From Komagataeibacter europaeus LMG 18890 (GTDB taxonomy: Bacteria; Pseudomonadota; Alphaproteobacteria; Acetobacterales; Acetobacteraceae), in contig NZ_CADP01000011.1 in the NCBI RefSeq assembly GCF_000285295.1, forward strand, positions 17,338 to 60,236: 42,899 bases of DNA, read 5' to 3'. The notes beneath the pieces were generated by a model. That model worked only from the letters and a program-made list of their open reading frames with translations. It was not told the origin of the DNA and did no database searches. Shown here piece after piece: positions 16,011-24,782 of this stretch. Each line of letters begins with the position of its first letter. The stretch's first letter is position 1. Both the position numbers and the translations under genes were made by a program.

Positions 16011-16097
16011 GTTTCTGGTGCCGCTTTTTCAGGAAGCGTCAGGAAACATTGCCTTCCTGAAAAAGACGATACCCAAAAAACCTTTATTTTCATCAAC
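16011..16097 (+). repeat. Dispersed intergenic repeat, copy E (diverged, long hairpin)
   Basis: A diverged copy between two converging genes. It keeps GTTTCTGGTG at the left and ACCCAAAAAACCTTTATTTTCATC at the right. Inside, CTTTTTCAGGAAG (16024-16036) and CTTCCTGAAAAAG (16053-16065) are a perfect 13-bp inverted repeat, so this copy folds into one long hairpin and not two. It probably ends transcription of the leftward oligopeptide-binding protein gene. Confidence 0.7.
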
Positions 16098-16118
16098 CTG
16101 TTGATTTCAAACAATCGC

Positions 16119-17807
16119 TTATTTTACCCACACGCGCGAAAACGTCATGTGGTACAGACGCGTGGAAAAATAGTTTCCCAACCGGGGCGAGACCAGATCC
16201 ACATAGCTTATGCTGATCATGGGCGCGGCAGCGGCAAGCCGGGTGATGCGGTCATCCACCTGCTGCCACAGGCCCTGCATCACCTGCGGATCATGTTCGT
16301 GCCGGATGCGCGCCACCAGCGTCTGGACCCCTGCATCACACAGCCCCGACATGTTGATCGAACTGTCGGAACCGGGATGGAAATTGTCACAGTCAAACAG
16401 CGTATCCACGAAATTGGATGGGGATACGTAATCCGCGTACCATCCCATAAGGCTGATCTGGACATGATTGGCGCTGTTCTGGGCATAGGCCAGTTCCATG
16501 GCCGGCGAAAGCGGATGCAGGTGCGCGTGATAGCCAATATCCTGCAGCATGTCGCGCAGGTAGGTACCCATGCTGGTATCCATGGCGGTGGCCGGGACGA
16601 TCAGGGTCACGTCCTGTCCTGCTGTCCCGCTTTCACGCACAAGCTGACGTGCGCGCGCCATATCGGGACGCGTCCAGCGCGGGGCCGGATGGTCGGGGTC
16701 CGCACCTTCAGTCCATGCACACTGCCCGTCACCGGGCAGAAGGCCGGGGGGCACCATGCGGCATAGCGGGGCAGCAATGCCCGATCCACCATAAAGGATG
16801 GTCATGGCGCGCCGGTCCAGCGCGTAATTGACCGCCTGCCGGGCCCGGATATCATCAAAGGGCGGGATATTGACATTCATGGGCATGTACATGAGGCCGT
16901 ACAGCGGATAGACGTGAACCTGCGCTGTATATCGCCCGCCGATTTCCCCCAGCCGGTCCAGCGGCTTCAGTCCCGCCATCCAGTCATACTGCCCCCGTTC
17001 GACTGCCGTGACGGCATCTTCTTCCGACAGGCCATAGTCATACTGTATGGCATCGACATACCCATCGGGCTGGGCGGCCTCGCTCCATTCATGAAAATAG
17101 GGATTGCGTTCCAGCCGCATGCCCCGGTCGGGGATGGAAGACACGATGCGATATGGACCCGTCGCAGGTGCCGCGACTTCGCCCAAATCATGGGCGGGCG
17201 TGCTGGCAGGCAGGACGACCGCATGCCCGAAAGCGATCTTCTGCGGGAATTCGGAATCCGGCGCGGTCAGGTGAATGGTGATGCGCCGGGTAGCCCCATC
17301 CGTTTCCACCCCACCGGCCAGCGTGCAGTGAGCGGGATCATGCAGGCATGCATCCGCCCCCACGATCCCGCCGTAAAACGACCCCGCCGTAGGGGAGCCG
17401 ACGCGGAACAGCCGTTGCAGGGACGCCGCCACATCGGCCACGGTCAGGGGTGTGCCATCGGAAAAACGGATACCGTCGCGCAGGGTGAACACCCATGTGC
17501 GCCCGTCATCCAGCCGTTCGGGCATGGACTGCGCCAGGTCGGGCACAACCTGCGCCCCGGCCGGGCCTTCCAGCTTGGGATAGGTCAGCAGGCCATCATA
17601 CATGACGCCCATAAGCTGCATGTACTGGCTGCTGTAATTGATCTGCGGGTCCAGTGTCCCGGCTGCACTGACCGCTGTCAGCCGCAATGTGCCGCCACGG
17701 TGGGGACTGCCCTGCGTGCCATCGGCCGCACGGGCGGACAGGCCGTGCAATGCCACCCCCAGCAGGAGGAGAAGGACCGCGCCAGATGCCTGCCATGATG
17801 CCTTCAT
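16119..17807 (-). CDS. Oligopeptide ABC transporter substrate-binding protein (family 5)
   Basis: A 562-residue periplasmic binding protein of the DppA/OppA (SBP_bac_5) family. Residues 1-27 are a signal peptide (GAVLLLLLGVALHGL, cleavage ARA). The mature part shows GGTLRLTAVSAAGTLDPQINY, YDGLLTYPK, LRDGIRFSDGTPLTVADVAASLQRL, ATGPYRI and ARQAVNYALDR, all standard for the family. It would bind peptides or similar ligands. No permease or ATPase gene is adjacent, so it is an orphan here. It starts 17 bases after the SCO-like gene with AGGA as ribosome binding site and is probably the last gene of the polA cluster. Confidence 0.9.
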   Translation of the reverse strand: MKASWQASGAVLLLLLGVALHGLSARAADGTQGSPHRGGTLRLTAVSAAGTLDPQINYSSQYMQLMGVMYDGLLTYPKLEGPAGAQVVPDLAQSMPERLDDGRTWVFTLRDGIRFSDGTPLTVADVAASLQRLFRVGSPTAGSFYGGIVGADACLHDPAHCTLAGGVETDGATRRITIHLTAPDSEFPQKIAFGHAVVLPASTPAHDLGEVAAPATGPYRIVSSIPDRGMRLERNPYFHEWSEAAQPDGYVDAIQYDYGLSEEDAVTAVERGQYDWMAGLKPLDRLGEIGGRYTAQVHVYPLYGLMYMPMNVNIPPFDDIRARQAVNYALDRRAMTILYGGSGIAAPLCRMVPPGLLPGDGQCAWTEGADPDHPAPRWTRPDMARARQLVRESGTAGQDVTLIVPATAMDTSMGTYLRDMLQDIGYHAHLHPLSPAMELAYAQNSANHVQISLMGWYADYVSPSNFVDTLFDCDNFHPGSDSSINMSGLCDAGVQTLVARIRHEHDPQVMQGLWQQVDDRITRLAAAAPMISISYVDLVSPRLGNYFSTRLYHMTFSRVWVK

Positions 17808-17824
17808 GCGCGGTCCTGTTGTTT

Positions 17825-18454
17825 TCAGTGTTTGCCCGGCGCGTTCATGAGTTCCGTCATGCGCGCGGTGACATCCGCCGCCGTGGCGGTGGACGGCAGG
17901 CTGCCTGCATACCGCCCGGTGGGTGACATGATCACGATCTGGGTGGCGGGTTCCATGCTGTATTCGCCATTTTCCCCGTCATGGCGGACATAAGGGGCAT
18001 GGTATTCCTTCGCCACAGCCTGCAGCATCTTGGGCGATCCCGTCATGACCGTGACATGCGTGCCGAAGCGCAGGGCATAGGTCCGCAGCACCTCCGTCGT
18101 ATCACGCATGGGATCAAGGGAAATGAAAATGGGCACCACCAGATGCGCGCGGTCACGGCCCAGTGCCTCCACCCCGTCGGCCATCGCCTTGATGGTGGCG
18201 CCACAGACCGTATCGGGGCAATGGGTGTCACCAAAATAGATCATCATCCACCGCCCGCGGAAATCGGTATCCATCACCGACCCGTCGGCCCCGTTGATCA
18301 ACCGGAATGAACCACCAACCGGGTTGCCATAAGTGGTCAGCGGCACGGGGGCATTGCTGGAATAACGGTAGCCGAAATATCCGGCGATCGAGGAAACCGC
18401 GAGTATGACCAGCCCTACAATAACAAAGAACCGGTCCCGTTCATTTCGCATCAT
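17825..18454 (-). CDS. SCO1/SenC-like protein with non-canonical metal site
   Basis: A 209-residue membrane-anchored thioredoxin-fold protein. An N-terminal helix (FFVIVGLVILAVSSIAGYFGY) anchors it with the domain in the periplasm. The fold matches SCO proteins, which deliver copper to cytochrome oxidase: FRGRWMMIYFGDTHCPDTVC, VPIFISLDPMRDTTEVLRTY and MSPTGRYAGSLP. Two differences stand out. The usual CxxxC copper/redox motif is CPDTVC, with four residues between the cysteines. The usual distal His (DHSxxxYL) is absent, replaced by MEPATQIVI. It may therefore be a thiol-disulfide protein and not a copper chaperone. Its start (18454, or 18451) overlaps the polA stop as TGATG, so it is translationally coupled to polA. 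Confidence 0.82.
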   Translation of the reverse strand: MMRNERDRFFVIVGLVILAVSSIAGYFGYRYSSNAPVPLTTYGNPVGGSFRLINGADGSVMDTDFRGRWMMIYFGDTHCPDTVCGATIKAMADGVEALGRDRAHLVVPIFISLDPMRDTTEVLRTYALRFGTHVTVMTGSPKMLQAVAKEYHAPYVRHDGENGEYSMEPATQIVIMSPTGRYAGSLPSTATAADVTARMTELMNAPGKH

Positions 18455-21228
18455 CAGTGTGCATCCGCCCAATTCGTTCCGGTCCCGGTTTCCACGACCA
18501 GCGGCACCGAAAGGGTGGCTGCGGATTCCATGACCTGCCTGACGAGGGCTGCCAGACGATCGGCATCATCCTTGCGCACCTCGAACACAAGTTCGTCATG
18601 GACCTGAAGGAGCATGCGTCCGTCAAGCCCCGCATCCGAAAGGGCGGCAGGAATTCGTACCATGGCGCGTTTGATGATGTCAGCCGCCCCCCCCTGCAAC
18701 GGGGCGTTGATGGCCTGGCGCTCGGCATAGTTGCGGCGCACGGCGCTTTTGTCACCAATGCCCGGCACCCAGCACCGGCGGCCGAATGGCGTGGTGACAT
18801 ATCCCTTCGCCCGCGCTTCGGCCTTCACGCGCTCCATGTAATCGCGGATGCCGGGATAACGGGCGAAATAGGCGTCGATGTAGTCCCGTGCCTCCCCGGG
18901 GGGAATGCCAAGCTGGCGGCCCAGCCCGAAGGCGCTGATGCCGTAGATGATGCCGAAATTGATCGCCTTGGCGCGCCTGCGCGTCAGCGGGTCCATGCCT
19001 TCGATCGGGATACCGAACACTTCGGACGCCGTGCGGGCATGGATGTCCTGCCCCAGCGCGAATGCTTCACGCAGGGCGGGGATGTCCGCCACATCCGCCA
19101 GAAGCCGTAGTTCGATCTGGGAATAGTCGGCCGAGACCAGGACATTGCCGGGGGCTGCGACAAAGGCCCGGCGGATACGCCCGCCTTCCTCCGTGCGGAT
19201 GGGAATGTTCTGCAGGTTGGGATCATTCGATGACAGGCGGCCCGTTGTCGTCACCGCCATCTGGAACGATGTGTGCACGCGCCCCGTCGCCGGATTGATC
19301 TGGTTGAGCAGCGCATCGGCATAGGTGCTTTTCAGCTTGGCCAGCTGCCGCCATGCCAGAATCCGTGCAGGCAGGTCATGTCCCTGATCCGCCAGGTCCT
19401 GCAGCACCGATGAATCCGTGCCCCATGCCCCCGCCTTGGTGCGCTTGCCACCGGGCAGGCCCATTTCATCAAACAGGATTTCCCCCAGCTGCTTGGGGGA
19501 GCCGACATTGAAGTCACGCCCGGCCAGCTTGTGGATCTCGGCCTCGATCACGGCCATGCGCTGCGCGAATTCGGTGGACATGGCGCGCAGGTCATTGGCA
19601 TCGACCGCAATGCCCGCGCGCTCCATATCCGCCAGGATCGGTACCAGCGGGCGCTCCATTTCCTCATACAGCGCCAGCGCGTGGTTGGTGCGCAGTTGCG
19701 GCCGGAGCACCTGCCACAGCCGCAGGGTCACATCCGCGTCCTCCGCCGCGTACGGCGTGGCGCGCGCGATATCCATCTTGGAAAACACCACCCGGTTGCG
19801 GCCCGTGCCCGTCACCTCGTCATAGGGGATGGGTGTGTGGTCAAGTGTCAGGCGCGAAAGCTCATCCATGCCCTGCCCATGCTTTCCCGCCGACTGGGCA
19901 TAGGAAATCAGCATGGTGTCATCAATCGGCGCGGGCTGGACGCTGCCCGCCTGTGTCAGCACCAGCAGGTCGAATTTGGCGTTCTGGAAGACCTTGAGCA
20001 CCGACGGGTCGGCAAACAGCGGTTCAAGGATTTCCAGCGCCGTTGCCACCGGCATCTGGGGCGTGCCAAGGCTGTCCATCAGGTCCACCTGATGACTGAG
20101 CGGGATATAGCACGCGCGGCCACATTGCGGGGCAAGCGAGATGCCGACCAGCGGCGCGGTCAACGGGTCAAGCCCGTCGGTTTCCGTATCCACCGCGCAG
20201 ACCCCGCTGGCGCGGGCCTGTTCCACCCATTTCCGCAGCACTTCGGGATCGGTCACCGTTTCATACGGGCCATAGGGTTCGGGCGGGATGGGGGGCAGTT
20301 CCCCCGCAGGCTGACTGAGCCCGGCCGGTGTGACATGGGCGGAAATGCGCGGACGCGGCTTCGCCTTGAGCCCCATGCGCTGCAGCAGTGACGAAAAACC
20401 CATGTCCGACAGCCATGCGCCCAGACGTTCCATGTCCACATCGCAGCAGGCAAGGTCGGACAGGGGCTCGGGGCATGGCGCGTCTTCACGCAGCGTCACC
20501 AGTTGCAGCGACAGGCGCGCCATGTCGGCATGGGCCAGCAGGTTATCGCGCCGCTTGGACGCCTTCATGCTTTCAGCGCCTGCCAGTATGGCGTCCAGCG
20601 ACCCGTATTCCGCCATCAGCGCCGATGCGGTCTTGGGACCGATGCCCGGCACGCCGGGCACGTTGTCCACCGGATCGCCAATCAGGGCCTGCACCTGCGC
20701 CACCCGGTCGGGCGCAACGCCGAATTTGGCCTCGACCTCCTTCACGCCGATCGGGCGGTTCCTGATCGGGTCCATCATCATCACGCCGGGACGGACAAGC
20801 TGCATCAGGTCCTTGTCGGATGAATAGATGGTGCACTGCCCGCCCGCATCGGTCGCCTTGCGGGCATAGGCCGCGATCAGGTCATCGGCTTCCCAGCCCG
20901 CTTCCTCCAGCGCCGGCACGCCGAAGGCGGCTGTCGCATCGCGCACAAGGCTGAACTGCGGGCGCAGTTCCTCCGGCGGTTCGGGGCGGTGGGCCTTGTA
21001 TTCACCATACAGGTCATTGCGGAAGGTATGGCGTCCCGCATCGAATATGACCGCCAGATGGGTACCTGCATGTTCGCGCAGCAGGCGCGACAGCATGTTC
21101 GAAAAACCATACACCGCATTGACGGGCGTACCGTCGGGGCTGGTCATGGGGGGTAGTGCGTGGAAGGCGCGGAAAATGAAGCCCGAACCATCCACCAGGA
21201 TCAGGTGAACCTGCTTGTCGCTGGACAT
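18454..21228 (-). CDS. polA: DNA polymerase I
   Basis: A 924-residue family A DNA polymerase that fills repair gaps and removes Okazaki primers. The 5' nuclease domain (about 1-290) has LILVDGSGFIFRAFHALPP and GDPVDNVPGVPGIGPKTA. The 3'-5' exonuclease domain (about 325-520) keeps its acidic residues in VDTETDGLDP, NAKFDLLVL and AEDADVTLRL, so proofreading should be active. The polymerase domain has DPNLQNIP, motif A SADYSQIELRLLA, the O-helix RRRAKAINFGIIYGIS and motif C QVHDELVFEV. It follows the zinc-finger gene by 14 bases and overlaps the SCO-like gene. The ribosome binding site is weak, which fits coupling to the upstream gene. Confidence 0.98.
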   Translation of the reverse strand: MSSDKQVHLILVDGSGFIFRAFHALPPMTSPDGTPVNAVYGFSNMLSRLLREHAGTHLAVIFDAGRHTFRNDLYGEYKAHRPEPPEELRPQFSLVRDATAAFGVPALEEAGWEADDLIAAYARKATDAGGQCTIYSSDKDLMQLVRPGVMMMDPIRNRPIGVKEVEAKFGVAPDRVAQVQALIGDPVDNVPGVPGIGPKTASALMAEYGSLDAILAGAESMKASKRRDNLLAHADMARLSLQLVTLREDAPCPEPLSDLACCDVDMERLGAWLSDMGFSSLLQRMGLKAKPRPRISAHVTPAGLSQPAGELPPIPPEPYGPYETVTDPEVLRKWVEQARASGVCAVDTETDGLDPLTAPLVGISLAPQCGRACYIPLSHQVDLMDSLGTPQMPVATALEILEPLFADPSVLKVFQNAKFDLLVLTQAGSVQPAPIDDTMLISYAQSAGKHGQGMDELSRLTLDHTPIPYDEVTGTGRNRVVFSKMDIARATPYAAEDADVTLRLWQVLRPQLRTNHALALYEEMERPLVPILADMERAGIAVDANDLRAMSTEFAQRMAVIEAEIHKLAGRDFNVGSPKQLGEILFDEMGLPGGKRTKAGAWGTDSSVLQDLADQGHDLPARILAWRQLAKLKSTYADALLNQINPATGRVHTSFQMAVTTTGRLSSNDPNLQNIPIRTEEGGRIRRAFVAAPGNVLVSADYSQIELRLLADVADIPALREAFALGQDIHARTASEVFGIPIEGMDPLTRRRAKAINFGIIYGISAFGLGRQLGIPPGEARDYIDAYFARYPGIRDYMERVKAEARAKGYVTTPFGRRCWVPGIGDKSAVRRNYAERQAINAPLQGGAADIIKRAMVRIPAALSDAGLDGRMLLQVHDELVFEVRKDDADRLAALVRQVMESAATLSVPLVVETGTGTNWADAH

Positions 21229-21242
21229 GTATCAGGATGCGA

Positions 21243-21458
21243 TCAGTGACCGGCGTCCGCCGGCGCATCGGGGCTGAGCACGAACAGCCGCGAGCAGTAG
21301 GGACAGAATGTCTGGTGATGGCCGATACGCAGGAAAACCCGCGGATGTCCCAGCGCGCCAAGCCCCCCGTCACAGGACAGGGTACGCGAATCGACAACGA
21401 TGGTTTCAATCGTACCCAGACGGGGGTGCGGGACGGGATCGTGGGACAGGGCTTGCAT
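21243..21458 (-). CDS. Zinc-finger CHCC domain protein
   Basis: A 71-residue protein with the zf-CHCC fold seen in NDUFS6-like small proteins: SCDGGLGALGHPRVFLRIG followed by TFCPYCSRLFVL. The Cys, His, Cys, Cys zinc ligands are all present. In alphaproteobacteria such proteins are usually free-standing relatives of a mitochondrial complex I accessory subunit; their role is not settled. The start at 21458 is chosen because the frame upstream has no similarity and GAGG precedes the ATG by about 9 bases. It is the first gene of the polA cluster and is divergent from the lipoprotein hydrolase. Confidence 0.88.
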   Translation of the reverse strand: MQALSHDPVPHPRLGTIETIVVDSRTLSCDGGLGALGHPRVFLRIGHHQTFCPYCSRLFVLSPDAPADAGH

Positions 21459-21494
21459 TTTGACGGGCCTCGGGTTGTTGTCCGGCTTTGGTTT

Positions 21495-21521
21495 GCATGC
21501 CCGCCCGCGGGCGGGCCATGC
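21495..21521. promoter_or_regulatory. 27-bp GC-rich dyad between divergent genes
   Basis: GCATGCCCGCCCGC and GCGGGCGGGCCATGC form an almost perfect palindrome with a single extra base. It lies 37 bases upstream of the zinc-finger gene and covers the likely start codon of the hydrolase gene. It may be an operator or may form an RNA hairpin limiting hydrolase translation. Confidence 0.4.
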
Positions 21522-22615
21522 GCTTGTCCATGATGATACGCAGGATTGCCGTGCTTTCAAACATTCGCCTGTCACGCCTGCTTTATCCAGTGCTTTTTGT
21601 GATGCTGGCAGCCTGCACCACGCGTGAAGCCCCACCCCCGGCGGCACCGGCCCGTCACCCGGATCTTGCCCGCCTGATTCCTGCGGACCGGACGGTCACG
21701 ATTGCAGGCGTGGGCACGGTGCCGCTGCGGATCTGGCCTGCACGGGGGGCGGAACGCGCCGTCATCCTTGCACTGCATGGCTTCAATGACAGCCGCGATG
21801 CATGGGAACATCCTGCCCCCGCGCTGAATGCGGCAGGCATGACCGTCATTGCCCCCGACCTGCCCGGTTTTGGCCAGACGGCGCAGCGTGGCGGATGGGC
21901 GGGAACGGACGTCCTGCTGCGCACCGCATCCAGCCTTCTGGCCACGATCGGGCGCGAACATCCCGGCGTACCCGTATATGTCATGGGGGAAAGCATGGGC
22001 GGTGGGCTGGCCATCGTGCTGGCGTCACAGGCCGACACGCCACCCGTGGCGGGCTACATCCTGCTCGCCCCCGCGGTATGGGATCTGGATACCGGTACGC
22101 GCACGACCACGCACCTGATCGCCGCACTGGCGCCCCGGTGGCGGCTGAGCGGGCGCGAACTGCCTGTCCATGTCACGGCAGCCGATGACATGCTGGCCCT
22201 GGCGCGCCTGTATTATGACCCCCTGACCCTGCGGGACACCAGCACGGTGGCGCTGTCCGGGCTGACAGACCTCATGCATCGCGCGGCGCAGGCGGATGCA
22301 CACATGCACGGGCGCGTGCTGGTGATCTATGGCGGCCATGACCAGATCATTCCCGCCCCGGCCATGGCACGGGCCTGGCGGCGCATGCCACGGGACACGC
22401 GGCATGACTACATCCCCGGCGGCTACCATCTGCTGCTGCGCAGCCGTGACGCCGGTCGGGTCACGGCGGACATGACCAGCTGGATCGTCAGTCCCGACAG
22501 CTTCCTGCCTTCGGGCGGGGACATGGCGGCGGCCGCATGGATGGCCGACCAGAAAGGACGCGCGGCCCCCCTGCCTGTCCTGCCGGGATGGATGGACTGG
22601 GTCGCGCCGCAATGA
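21518..22615 (+). CDS. Lipoprotein alpha/beta hydrolase
   Basis: A 365-residue alpha/beta-hydrolase with a lipoprotein signal (LLYPVLFVMLAAC, lipobox Cys at residue 33), so it is probably anchored to a periplasmic membrane face. The catalytic machinery is visible: oxyanion region LALHGFNDSRDAWEHP, nucleophile elbow GESMGGG, acid in YGGHDQIIP and His in GGYHLLLR. It resembles monoacylglycerol-lipase or lysophospholipase types, so a lipid ester is a plausible substrate. Starts at 21530 or 21533 are also possible, and no strong ribosome binding site is seen. It is divergent from the zinc-finger/polA cluster and followed after 57 bases by a tRNA gene. Confidence 0.88.
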   Translation: MRLSMMIRRIAVLSNIRLSRLLYPVLFVMLAACTTREAPPPAAPARHPDLARLIPADRTVTIAGVGTVPLRIWPARGAERAVILALHGFNDSRDAWEHPAPALNAAGMTVIAPDLPGFGQTAQRGGWAGTDVLLRTASSLLATIGREHPGVPVYVMGESMGGGLAIVLASQADTPPVAGYILLAPAVWDLDTGTRTTTHLIAALAPRWRLSGRELPVHVTAADDMLALARLYYDPLTLRDTSTVALSGLTDLMHRAAQADAHMHGRVLVIYGGHDQIIPAPAMARAWRRMPRDTRHDYIPGGYHLLLRSRDAGRVTADMTSWIVSPDSFLPSGGDMAAAAWMADQKGRAAPLPVLPGWMDWVAPQ

Positions 22616-22672
22616 ATTTTCCTGATTTCAGGGGTGGCATTCAGCCTGATCCCGATGTATGCAGGCGGGAGT

Positions 22673-22749
22673 GGACTCGTAGCTCAGCTGGATAGAGCGT
22701 CGCCCTCCGAAGGCGAAGGTCGAAGGTTCGAATCCTTTCGAGTCCGCCA
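22673..22749 (+). tRNA. tRNA-Arg (CCG)
   Basis: A 77-base tRNA with encoded CCA end. The acceptor stem pairs GGACTCG (22673-22679) with CGAGTCC, followed by discriminator G and CCA. The D-arm contains AGCTCAGCTGGATAGAGC, the anticodon stem is TCGCC/GGCGA with loop CTCCGAA, giving anticodon CCG at 22707-22709, and the T-loop is GGTTCGAATCC. It reads Arg CGG codons. A T6 run follows directly and may end transcription. Confidence 0.97.
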
Positions 22750-23164
22750 CATATTTTTTCAAAAGGCGCCATCCGGCCTGTCCTTTTGTGCATCCCCTGA
22801 AATCATCGGCAAGCCGAATCTGGCGACAGAAATAATACATCTGTTGTTTTTGCTATACTTTATTCATTTTTAAACAAATTTATCAATGAATATAATAAAT
22901 CCAGAATTTTTATTTTAAACAGGGCCGTTTTTACGCCCATGACTGTACTATTTATCCAATATATTCCTTTCCATCCCCCGGCAGGTCGTGATCCTTACGC
23001 ATGTTTCAGTATTTCCAGGGAAATATAACAGCACTCATCTCGTTAACGATGGAAGCATGGCTGTGCCCTGTGGTGACGGGTAACACGTCATCCCATGCTA
23101 TGGCACGGTTGCACACATGGCGGTTGCAGCCGTCATGACCGGTTCACGAACACGGAGCGTATTC
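22750..23164. other. Intergenic stretch after the tRNA, partly AT-rich
   Basis: No gene is seen. The part 22830-22960 is strongly AT-rich with T and A runs; the rest is of normal composition. The region must carry the promoter of the aldo/keto reductase gene, whose ribosome binding site (GGAG, spacing 7) is at its end. tRNA 3' ends are common integration sites, but I see no integrase or duplicated tRNA end. Confidence 0.4.
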
Positions 23165-24163
23165 ATGACTCAGGCATCTGTTACGGAAACCACGACAATC
23201 CGGGGGCTGAAACATCCCGTCTCGCGTATTGCGCTTGGCACATGGGCCATTGGGGGATGGATGTGGGGCGGCCCGGACGACCGCAACGCCATTGCCACCA
23301 TTCAGGAAGCTGTTGATCTGGGCATAACACTGGTTGATACGGCACCTGTCTATGGCTTTGGCCATTCGGAGGAAATTGTGGGGCAGGCCCTTGCCGGGCG
23401 GCGGGACAAGGTGGCGATCGCAACCAAGGTCGGGCTGGACTGGAAGGACGATCACAAGCCGTTCCGCAATACCTCGCCGGCCCGTATCCGCAAGGAAATC
23501 GAGGATTCACTACGCCGCCTGCGCACCGATTACATCGACCTGTATCAGGTCCACTGGCCTGATTCCGCCGTGCCGATGGATGAAACCGCCCGTACGCTGG
23601 AAGATCTGGTCAAGGAGGGCAAGGTACTGGCGCTGGGCGTAAGCAACTTCACCATCGCCGAGATGGATGCCTTCCGCGCGGTCGCCCCGCTGGCTGCGGT
23701 GCAGCCGCCTTACAACCTGTTTGAGCGTGGCATGGAACATGACATCCTGCCATATGCGCGCCAGCATGACCTGACCATCCTTGCCTATGGTCCGCTCTGT
23801 CGTGGCCTGCTGTCGGGCAAGATGACGGCACAGACGAAATTCGGTCCCGATGACCTGCGCAGCGCGGACCCCAAGTTCCAGCCACCCCGCTTTGCCCAGT
23901 ATCTGGAAGCCGTGCGGCAGTTGCAGGATTTCGCGCGTGAGAAACATGACAAGTCGCTTCTGGCGCTGGCCATTCGCTGGGTACTCGATCAGGGACCGAC
24001 GATTGCCCTGTGGGGCGCGCGCCGCCCGGACCAGATCGCAGCAGTGGCCGATGCGATCGGCTGGCACCTGAGCGCCGATGACCTGCGCGAGATCGACACA
24101 ATCCTCAAGACCTGCATCAAGGATCCGGTCGGGCCGGAATTCATGGCGCCCCCGGGTCGCTGA
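23165..24163 (+). CDS. Aldo/keto reductase
   Basis: A 332-residue NADPH-dependent oxidoreductase of the aldo/keto reductase superfamily (TIM barrel). The catalytic tetrad is visible: Asp and Tyr in LVDTAPVYGFGHSEEIVG, Lys in IATKVGLDW and His in LYQVHWPD. Cofactor-binding features LGVSNF, ILAYGPLCRGLLSGK and the C-terminal WGARRPDQI are typical of the YghZ/YakC-like bacterial branch. It may reduce aldehydes or sugars; the substrate is unknown. The start has GGAG 7 bases upstream. It appears to be a single-gene transcript. Confidence 0.94.
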   Translation: MTQASVTETTTIRGLKHPVSRIALGTWAIGGWMWGGPDDRNAIATIQEAVDLGITLVDTAPVYGFGHSEEIVGQALAGRRDKVAIATKVGLDWKDDHKPFRNTSPARIRKEIEDSLRRLRTDYIDLYQVHWPDSAVPMDETARTLEDLVKEGKVLALGVSNFTIAEMDAFRAVAPLAAVQPPYNLFERGMEHDILPYARQHDLTILAYGPLCRGLLSGKMTAQTKFGPDDLRSADPKFQPPRFAQYLEAVRQLQDFAREKHDKSLLALAIRWVLDQGPTIALWGARRPDQIAAVADAIGWHLSADDLREIDTILKTCIKDPVGPEFMAPPGR

Positions 24164-24782
24164 CAGCGTTTTGAGATCTGACATGCGCCCGCCTGTCATG
24201 TTGTCCGCAAAGGCGACTCCATGACAGAAGGCAGGCTGCCCCGCCACCATGTCTTAGCCCATGAACATGCTCAGGATGACACATGCAAAAGTGGTGCATG
24301 GGGCAGGATGCAGAAAATCCTGCCGCGGGTCATTGATGCTGGACTGCACCTGCACGAAAAACAGTGCGCGGAATCATGACCCTGCGGGCGCATTACGGAT
24401 CGGGCACATGCGGCAAATCATCCCGGCCGCATCACCTTCACATTCATGCCGGATAAAACAGTCAAACCCACCACAACAACCAGATGAGGCGTGGAACAGG
24501 CCCGCGTATGGGATGATTGCGACCATGCTGGAAACACCTGACCATGACAGGCCAGGTCATCCCGAATGAAAATGGACCGCACGCGGGACGGCGGAATAGC
24601 CAGAAGACCCACCCGGACCGGTCTGGCGCCATGCAATCGCCACCTGCCTGCGAAATGGCGCCCTCATCGCGTTTGCATTCATATTGACTGAACGGGTATG
24701 TCCCGCAAAATCAGCATGAACAGAACATCAGCCATGCTGATCGCAGCGATTCCCGACCCGGACGGGGCAAATGGAGCGACCG
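24164..24782. other. Long intergenic stretch without a supported gene
   Basis: Short frames occur on both strands, but none has a credible ribosome binding site together with normal amino-acid composition; all look like chance frames rich in His, Cys, Arg and Pro. A TTGACT at 24683-24688 could be a -35 element for the secreted-protein gene. I see no RNA gene or repeat here. Confidence 0.45.

Noticed and set aside
22634-22873. A 79-codon frame running across the tRNA
   Set aside because: It covers the whole tRNA-Arg gene, and its translation of tRNA sequence is meaningless.
22673-23164. The tRNA-Arg gene as the attachment site of a genomic island
   Set aside because: There is no integrase gene and no repeated tRNA 3' end downstream in the window; the following genes look like ordinary chromosomal genes.
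24261-24569. A 102-codon frame in the gap before the secreted-protein gene
   Set aside because: It has no ribosome binding site and an odd composition rich in Cys, His and Pro, with no domain features.
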